This document shows, piece after piece, positions 27,201 through 36,200 of a stretch of 64,000 nt of DNA. Positions within the stretch are counted from its first letter, which is position 1, and the number at the start of each line of letters is the position of its first letter. Source of the DNA: Sclerodactyla briareus (lineage: Eukaryota; Echinodermata; Holothuroidea; Dendrochirotida; Sclerodactylidae); assembly GCA_026419785.1 (NCBI GenBank), contig JAODTK010003276.1, positions 338,000-401,999 on the forward strand. The letters are read 5' to 3'. The notes under the pieces were generated by a model that was not told where the DNA came from, searched no databases, and was given only the letters and a program-made list of their open reading frames with translations. The position numbers and the translations under genes are program-made.

Positions 27201-30200
27201 ATCTCACTTAGCTTGTGCACTTGAGTGGTGATAGAAAGAAACTTGGATCTAGTATTAAAAAGAATTTGTATGTTCCCACGTTTTCTGGTAAATTTCAACA
27301 AGCTCCCATAGCACAGCTAGTGATACATGGCTGGTTTCGTGAGTTCTAAGGCTCTTTTGTATATACCTCACATTAGATGGCCTTTGGGAGATGGTGGCCT
27401 TCATTAGGTTTACATATGTATTCTTTAAGCAACTGGAATCTGAACATTCACTATTCATTATCCTCCAGGAGTTGATTTATCGTTCTGGGCCCATGAACAT
27501 GACTATGAAAGAATGTGGCCTGTTTATAACAACAACGGAAGTGGTATAAAACTATCAGGTAGTGAACTGTTGCAATCTATTCCATAGTCTTGACCCATCT
27601 AGCACAGGCATGGACGACCTGCAGCTAAATCTATCAAATCATTTGAAGTGAGACCAGTCGCGTCTGTCATGATAGCCGGCAGGCCAAATCTTACCAATCT
27701 CGCACTGACATGGGCGCCTGCTGGCCTAAAATTGTCCCTTAAGGCAGTGTGCTCAGTGAGCTTAGGCATACTGTTCTCTATTTATCAAAATCTACTGGGT
27801 CGTGAGTGATGGTAACTGTTCGAACCAAGTAAGACTAAACCATACATTCTCTAAGTGGGAGATATAATATAACTTAATGAAGAAAAACACCATTTGTGTC
27901 AGGACTCGGAACTTGCATAGTATTCCTAATACTTCAAACAATTTCCATATTATTGATTCTTGCTATGAATCCATGTAGTGAACAAAAAATGAAATGTCTT
28001 TGGGTCAACCCGTACACAGAGAGAAACCATTTGGTCGCCTGTAGCTCCTTAAGATGAAAATCCAGTCGCCAGCAAGTTTGAAGTACATAAAGTTTTGTCA
28101 ATTTTATTTTGTTGTTGTTATACTGTTAGGGCAAAAGACAAGTTTGTTGAAATTGCGACCACACTAAATAATTTTTGTTGTTTTAACTGTTTGCCTGTCT
28201 CTGGAAGTGATAGGGACCACAATTTGTGTTATTAATGGAATCCACAGATACAAGTCCAGCAGTGACCATTCAAACTATAGACTAGCCCTTACAAAGTTAC
28301 AATAAACTTGTGATACGCCGAAAGTTACCATGGCATGGCCCGTCCGAAACCGCACCGTGTATGCTGAATCATAATTAATTACTGACTCGCAGAGGCGTGG
28401 CTCATTTCAACCAATGAGAATCGCAACACGTTTATTACTGGCAGGGGCACGGCTTCATCCGCATCAATCAAAATTGTGAAACAACATCAAACAGGAAAAC
28501 CCTACAGGAAAACATCACCAGTGTAAAGAAAATGATACATGAGGCATTTTGTATACTGTGTAGCAAGTTAAGTGACGAAAATTAGATCATCGTGCACCAC
28601 AGGCTCTTGATGCCGTACAGTGTGACCGGTGCACTACAATGAACCGGCACGCGGTCGCCACTGAAACACCGGTTTGTATTTTTTTCACACACTGTACATT
28701 TTCGGTGTTGCCCCATGCACCGTCAAAAGTCAAAACAGACGGCTGAATAATATTTTTAGGAATAATTGAAATGAGAAAAATAATCAGAAAAACCTATGAA
28801 TGATCACCAACAATACAAATACATAGTACAACTATATCCCCTCTTCCACAGTAAGACCTAACGTAACTGAGATTATTTTAGCAAGAAATCGAAGAAGGCA
28901 CGTTTGAAAATAGCGAGTAAATGCCCACCAAACAATCCATTGATAAATCTTTATTATAATTGTTTCATCCACCAATTACCTAATTAATCACATTCATTCA
29001 TAGAATTGCAGGCCCATGCAACTTATATTGCAGCATCATTTTATCTCAGATTGTTGATTGTGAATAAATTCAGTGTTACAGTCCTTAATCAAGAGTCATG
29101 GAAGAAGTACATTGATGTTAAATTGCGTAGGTATTAACTCTGTTGTCGTCAACCTGTGAGTCAAAGGACGTGGCCGACTTGGCATCGTTGTGCTGTGCAC
29201 TGTAATTATTAGTGCAAATTGCCAAGGGAGGCACGGAAAACGACAGGGCTGAACATTTGTTTCCAAATAGGAGTAGAACAGGAAACTATATTTAAAAGCA
29301 TTGGGTGACTGAGCTAGTATTACAGCTCTGCATACTGTTTTATTTATTTTTAATTCAATAGGTAGGGTATGCTAAAGCATGAGATGCCTAAGTACATTGT
29401 ACCGGAAACAGATCAGAAGTACGCGAGTACTTGGGAAAAAAAAAAATGGGTTTTTCCCAAGGTATAATCAATTAGTTTATTTACTGGAGTGAAGAGAGAG
29501 AGAGTTAAGTCTGGTTTTCATGCTACTTTATTGGTTAAGTTCTTCGATTTTTATAATTTAGGTAATGTAAGGTAAATCCTGCTTGGCAACTAGATGTCAT
29601 ATCTTCAAGTCGCAAATGGCGCATGTGTTAGAAATGTAAATGCATTGGGGAAAATTTGGCTCTGTGTCAGCACTGCTTGGGTTTATGTGGTGGCGGACGG
29701 ACGTTCCTCACGTTCACACTGTTCTGATTCACTACATACATTCTCACCCCTACTCTTGTTTTCTTTATTCACAGGTCTATAATGGTAGCACAGAAGAACC
29801 GGTTTTATGACCCACCAGCCCCTGTACACATCATAACAGGTTCAGCGGTAGGACAGTGCTCATGTTGCAACTTTTCAAATAAGTTCAGATATCTCAATGT
29901 TCAGTCTGAGAAGTGAGTTAGGAAGCTCATCAAGGTCAAATGTAACTGCACTACATATTTGTTTGCCTGTGATGCGTATGCCTAATGAAAACCCCCAGCT
30001 GTTGTTTGTCCTCTGTCAAATCAGAATGCTGTGCTTTTCCCTCAACAAAATGTTGGCAGGCGGGCTGTCATTAATTAGCGATTTATTGAATTGAAAAAAT
30101 AAGGATCATTGTTTGCAGACTTGTAATGTGATTACATTGACCTGAGTATAGTACAACACCATGAGTACAAGTATGAGTTCCAGTAGAGTATGAGTACACA

Positions 30201-33200
30201 TGTCCAAAATATCTAAAATCTCAATAAATGGTATCTCTGATGTCCATGAGTTGGGGGACAAAACCCTTATTGTGGCAGAGGCTGATTTATAGTTTATACA
30301 AATGTGGAGATTGCAAACAATGATTAATAATCAACTAGCCCAGAAAAGATTGTCCATGTGCATTATTTGCCATGCCCATCAGTTATCCACAGTATAATAG
30401 CTATACAGTACAAACACTAGATGCTAACTAACTTCGAATTGGCTTTATTACCAGTGTCACATTTCTGTGCCTCTGAACATAACATTAATAGTAGACTATC
30501 ATTTCATTGATTGACAGTCCACAGTTGCACACCCCCATTGATTCCCTATTGACTTACTCACTACTTGGGTCTGTTTTCCACCATCCAGGCACCTCTAGGA
30601 AATTGATCTCAAAAAAGGCTATACACTGCTGAGAAGCAGGAGATCCATCCACTCCAACAAAGTGCAATTAGTGTTCCATGATGGCTCAGATTTTTAGCTA
30701 CATGGGGGTCTACTTCTAGCATAGTGCGTCAGACTCATTTTTCGACAGCAATTCAAAAAGAGCCTGTTCAGTCCATGAATGTCTGGAACAGCAAAAAGTG
30801 GCACGATTTTCCTGAAATGTTTGCACTCACACAAAGTGGAACATAAATCCACATTTCCTTCCCACAAAGCAGCAAAGTCCCCCTGCCCCCAATAAATTAA
30901 AATAAGGATTAACTTTACAAGGATAACCCTCTGGGCAGATCAATCTTTGAGCAATGCTAGGCTGCCACCTATTACCCTCAGTGCAATTAATTAGACTTAT
31001 GGCATGCAACCCGTGATTTTCTTTAGGATAAAACATTTCTTCTTAGCATAATATATAATAGTGGGTCATGATTCCATTCGCCAATATTCTGGGTATCATA
31101 GAAGGAGTGTGGGTCATTGATTAAATCAAAAGAGTGGACTCGCATGTGATCCACTTCCCTGTCACAAAAATGACTTTGGGGTGTGTCATTCTGTTTGTAT
31201 TATGTAGCGAAATAATAGAGAGAGCTGGTCATTTGGTGGTTCAGTTCCTTGGAATTGCCAGTCATTCAAATGACTGAGGGTTGCGCCATGGACCAAGAAT
31301 TGTCTGACCCATTTTGAGCTCGAACCAGCTATGTACTTGAGCAATTGTGACCCACCATCATCAGCCTATTAATGTGTCTGTTTCATGTTTAAACGTAGCT
31401 TTTTTCAGGGCTCTCAACTAATTGTTCTTGACGGAATTGTCCAGTCATTCAGGACTATTACAGGCAAGTAAACTGCAGTTTGGCATGAATCAGTCCAACC
31501 GTTCAATTATCTAACCATCATTAGTGCAATTTTTCAGCAAACTATTCATAGTGAGGGTGTGTGGGTCATTCCTTGCATTTGCAAAAAAGAGCATACCAAC
31601 GACTTGGAAGGTTCCTGTTTCTCAAGGCTCACATGGAAAATTGGATGAAGTTTTAGGTTGGCAGTCAATTTGTTGCCACCTCCACGTTTGCTAATGAGTC
31701 ATGGGGGTTTGTTCTTTTTGCCCTGCAGGGTGGTGATGAAGACCACAGTTAACTTGGGTCCTGCAGAGCCTTACGATGCCTTCAGATCTCTCGACTATGG
31801 CTACACAAAGATTCATATTATCAACACTACACACATAGAACTGCAGCAAATATCTGATGATCAGGTAAATTATTCATCATGAATAGTTCCTGATCCTACT
31901 TTGATAGAGCTGTATGTCAAGAAAATAATGACCGTTGTACATTCAAAGGGGAAGGATGTTTTTTCAAGTGATCCTCATGCCTCCTCTCGTGGGGTCTTTT
32001 CCTTTGCTGAAGCAAAAGGATCTATGCAATCTGCATAATTTTTTTTTTCATTGTTTATGTTGTGTGTTTGTAACACTTCTTGTAAGAAAACATCTGAAGA
32101 ATGCAAGCTTTCAGTAAGCTAAAATAGACAGTATGTTAAAGTAATGAAGAGGAAGTACCTATTGTTCTGGAGTTGGTGTAAAACGAAAGGGCAAGAGAGG
32201 GTAAAAGTTTGGAACAAGCTTGTAAGAATGATACCGGGTGTAACAAAACAATAAGAGAATCATACTTGCACAGAGGGTTGCATATGGGAGTAGTAGATAA
32301 TCCCCCGTACCTGTTTTGGGGGGTAGGTCACCAGAGGGCACAGGCTTATGAGCAAATAGGTGACTGCGAAGCTTGTAATCTGATCTTGAAGGTTGGAAAT
32401 GCATGCCAGAACCATGCAAAACAACATTGCTTGACATTGGACAGGCAAACAAATCTTGGAAGTTCTGGATCCAGTCTTAACATGCAACAAACAACATAGT
32501 TGAAGTTGTACAATGTCCTGTCATATCATGCAAAAAACACACCTCTGAAGGTGTAAAATGCATGGCAATAACATGCAAAATAACATCCCGGAGGACTGAT
32601 TTGATTTGATCTTGATTAGGGAGCAATAAGAATCATCTAGGAACCCTGGCCGTATTGATCGCTGATGAGCATCGGCGTTAGCTCGCATTCTTTCCGAACT
32701 AGTGCTCAGATTAACGAGGCAGGGGTTGTAACCAATCCCAACATACTCCCAGGCCGCCTTTTTAGGTCCCTATCGAAAGGATATCAGTGAACGCAGGCCC
32801 AACCACCTTTTCCTGACTGAGGGGGAAGTTCAGTTCAACGTGACTGCTTACAGAGGGACAGCGAGGGACTTATTGCAATATCCCGTAACAAACTTCAGTA
32901 ACCCCCAGAATTCCCCCTGCCCACAGGGGAACCATGAAGGAAGGCCAAGACCCGCCCATTGCAAGTACAGCCACCCAGGAGAAAAATTGTTGGTGACTGC
33001 TGGATAAACGCGGAATATTTTGGTTGGGAAGAAGTGAGATGTAGGTAAACCCGAAACGCAACTAATGACAGTTTTACATTCAAAGGGGAAGGATGTTTTT
33101 CAGTGATCCTCTCTCTCTTCCTTTTCTTGAAGGCAAACGGAATCTATGCAATCATGCATATGAGTTTTTTTTTTTCCATGTTATGTGTTGGGTTTTTAAC

Positions 33201-36200
33201 ACTTCTTGTAAGAACAACATCTGAAGATGCAAGCTTAAGGAAGCTTAAAAAAAAGACATGTATGTAAGTAATGAAGAGGAAGTACTATGTTCTGGAGTCT
33301 GGTGGAAAGAAAGGTCAGGACCGAGCGTCAAAGTCTGCGAAAAGCTTGTAAGATGATACCTGTGTAACAAAACAATATTAGGCTATCATACTCGGCCGCA
33401 CTGAGGGTTGCTATATGGAGTAGAAATCTGTACTGTTTGGGGTCAGGTCACCAGGCGTCAACAGGCTTATGAGCACATTATGTGACATGAGAGCTTGTAA
33501 TCTGATCTTGAAGGTTGTATAATGCATGCCATAACCATGCCAAACAACACATGCTATGACCTTGACAGGCAAAACAACATCGTGAAGTTGTTACAATTCA
33601 TGTACTATCTCAAAAAAACATCTTGAAGGTTTGTAAAAATGCATGGCACAACATGCAAAATTAATATCCGGAGGACTGATTGATTGATTTATGATTAAGG
33701 AAGCCAATTAAGACTCATCTAGGAACATGGCCGTCATGATCGTAAGGGAGCAATCGGCGAAGCTCGCCTTCTCTTCCGCTAGTGGCTCAGATGTTAACGA
33801 TGCCAGGGGTAACCAGTCCCAACCTGCTCCCAGGCCCGCCATTTTAGGTCCCTATCTGAAGGATTATCAGTGAAACCGCGGACCCCACCCTTTCCTGAAC
33901 TTGGGAGCGGAAGTTCAGTTCAACGGTGACTGCTTACACCGCGGACATACGAGACTTATTGCAAATACCGTACCAAAGCCCTAGTACCCCCATTAATCCA
34001 CCGCACCACAGGGGAACCATGAAGGAAGGCCAAGACCTCGCCCATTGCAAGTACAGCAACCCAGGAAAAATTGTTTGGTGACTGCTGGAATTCAAACTCG
34101 GAATATTTTGGTTGTGAAGTGCGATGTTGTAAAGAAATAATGCGTTTCCTTCAAAGGGGAAGGATGTTTTTCAGTGATCCTCTCTCTCTTCCTTTGCTGA
34201 AGGCAAAAGGAATCTATGCCATCATGCATAGATTTTTTTTTCATTGTTTATTCTGTGTGTGTGTTTTAACACTTCTGTAAGAACCACATCTGAATACTGC
34301 AATCTTTATCCAGTAACTAAAAAAAGAGCTTTAATTTTTAAAGTAATGAAAGGAGTACCCATTGTTTTCTGGAGTCTGGTTTACCCGAAAGGTCAAGGGA
34401 AAGAAAAAGAAAGGGGCGCAAAGTCTGGACAAGCTTGTAAGCATGATCCTGTGTACAAAACAATATAGAGATATCATAACTTGCACTGAGGGTTGCTATA
34501 TGGCGTAGATAATCTGATACTGTTTTGGGGGTCAGGTCACCAGAGTCAACAGAGCTTATGAGCACAATATGGACATGATCAGCTTGGTAATCTGATCTGA
34601 AAGGTTGTAGTAATGCACTAGCCATAACCTGCCAAACACATTGCTATGACATTGACAGGCAAACAACCTCGTGAAGTTTGTACAATTCATGTCATTAATC
34701 AAAACACCATCTGAAGGTTGTAATTCATGTCCACTAACATGCAAAATAACATCCCGGAGGACTGATTTGATTTGATTCTATGGGTTAAGGAAGCATTAAA
34801 CTCATCTAGGAACCCTGTCCGTATTGATCTCTGATGAGCAACGGCGATAGCTCGCCATTTCTTCTCGCTAGTTGCTCCGATGTTAAGAGGCGGGGTATAC
34901 CATCCCAACCTGCTCCCAGGCCCGCCATTTTAGGTCCTACAAACAAACTGAAGGATTATCAGTGAACTCGAGGACCTGACCAATTTCTTGTAACCTGGAG
35001 GATTGGAAGTTCAAGTTCAACTACTGCTTACAGCGACAGACGATACTTATGCAAATATCCCGTAACAATCCCTAGTAACCCCAGTAATTCCACGCACCCC
35101 CGGGGAACCATGAAGGAAGGCCAAGACCTCGCACATTGAAAGTAACAGCCACCCAGGAAAAATTGTTTGGTGACTGTGGAATTCAAACTCGGAATATTTT
35201 GGTTGTGAAGTGTTACAACACCACCTACTAGTCCGCCATCCTGATGTAATATAATGCATGGCGTTAACATGCACAACATCTGAATTGAACATTGTTGTTG
35301 ATGAATAGTTGACATGCGACTAACATCTTGGCAGCTATCCAATGAGTCTTGTGAAATACATAAAATTCAGAACTATATCTTCAAAACGTAGTGGTAGTTA
35401 GTCATGGGTATGTTCATATATGCAACTAGCATTATCTTAAAGATTGGGCAGTACATATGTGTTTATATGTCGTTGAACATTATCAGATAAACATGCTTTT
35501 GGTGGATATATACAATATATGCATTGGCGTGTGGTTGAGCATTGAGTCATTATCTGTCTGCAGCTAGATATTGTATAACACCAAAATAATTGATACATCT
35601 GGAACAAAAACAGGTAAATACGTTCATAAGTATCCATTATGAATCTGCTGGGAATTTCACAGCTCGCAATCCCTTTGTCATGTGTGTGCGTATGTATGTG
35701 GGGTACGGTTTCTCCCGCTTCTCGTTAGCAGGTGATTTCTATGAAGCGGCCAAGGATGATTTTGATGAAATTTTGTAAGTAGTTACCCGGGGTTGGGTTA
35801 ACACGATCTGGTGAGATTTTGGGCACAACATTCACTAATTAAGTAGGATAAAAGGCTATGTTATATAATTTATTGTTTAGGCTTGTCAGCAAGATACGGA
35901 TGAACCGTAGGTGCTATGGTGATAGGTTGGCACATAGGTGCAGGATATGGGGTAGATAGACTGATCAGATTTTCCAGTGTTAAATTGCTACTAATGTTGT
36001 CAATTTGCATTTAATTTAGTGCAAAATTTCAAAGTTTGTCAGATTATTGCAAGTGGTGAATATGGTCTACCTCAGCATGAAACTTTTTTGACAAGGATTC
36101 AGGTTAGGAGGTAATTCGATGGGTTAATTTATGGCATAATTCTGCAGTTTGCCAGATTTCCATGAAACTTGGTAGGTATGGCCCACTTTTACTCTCGAAT

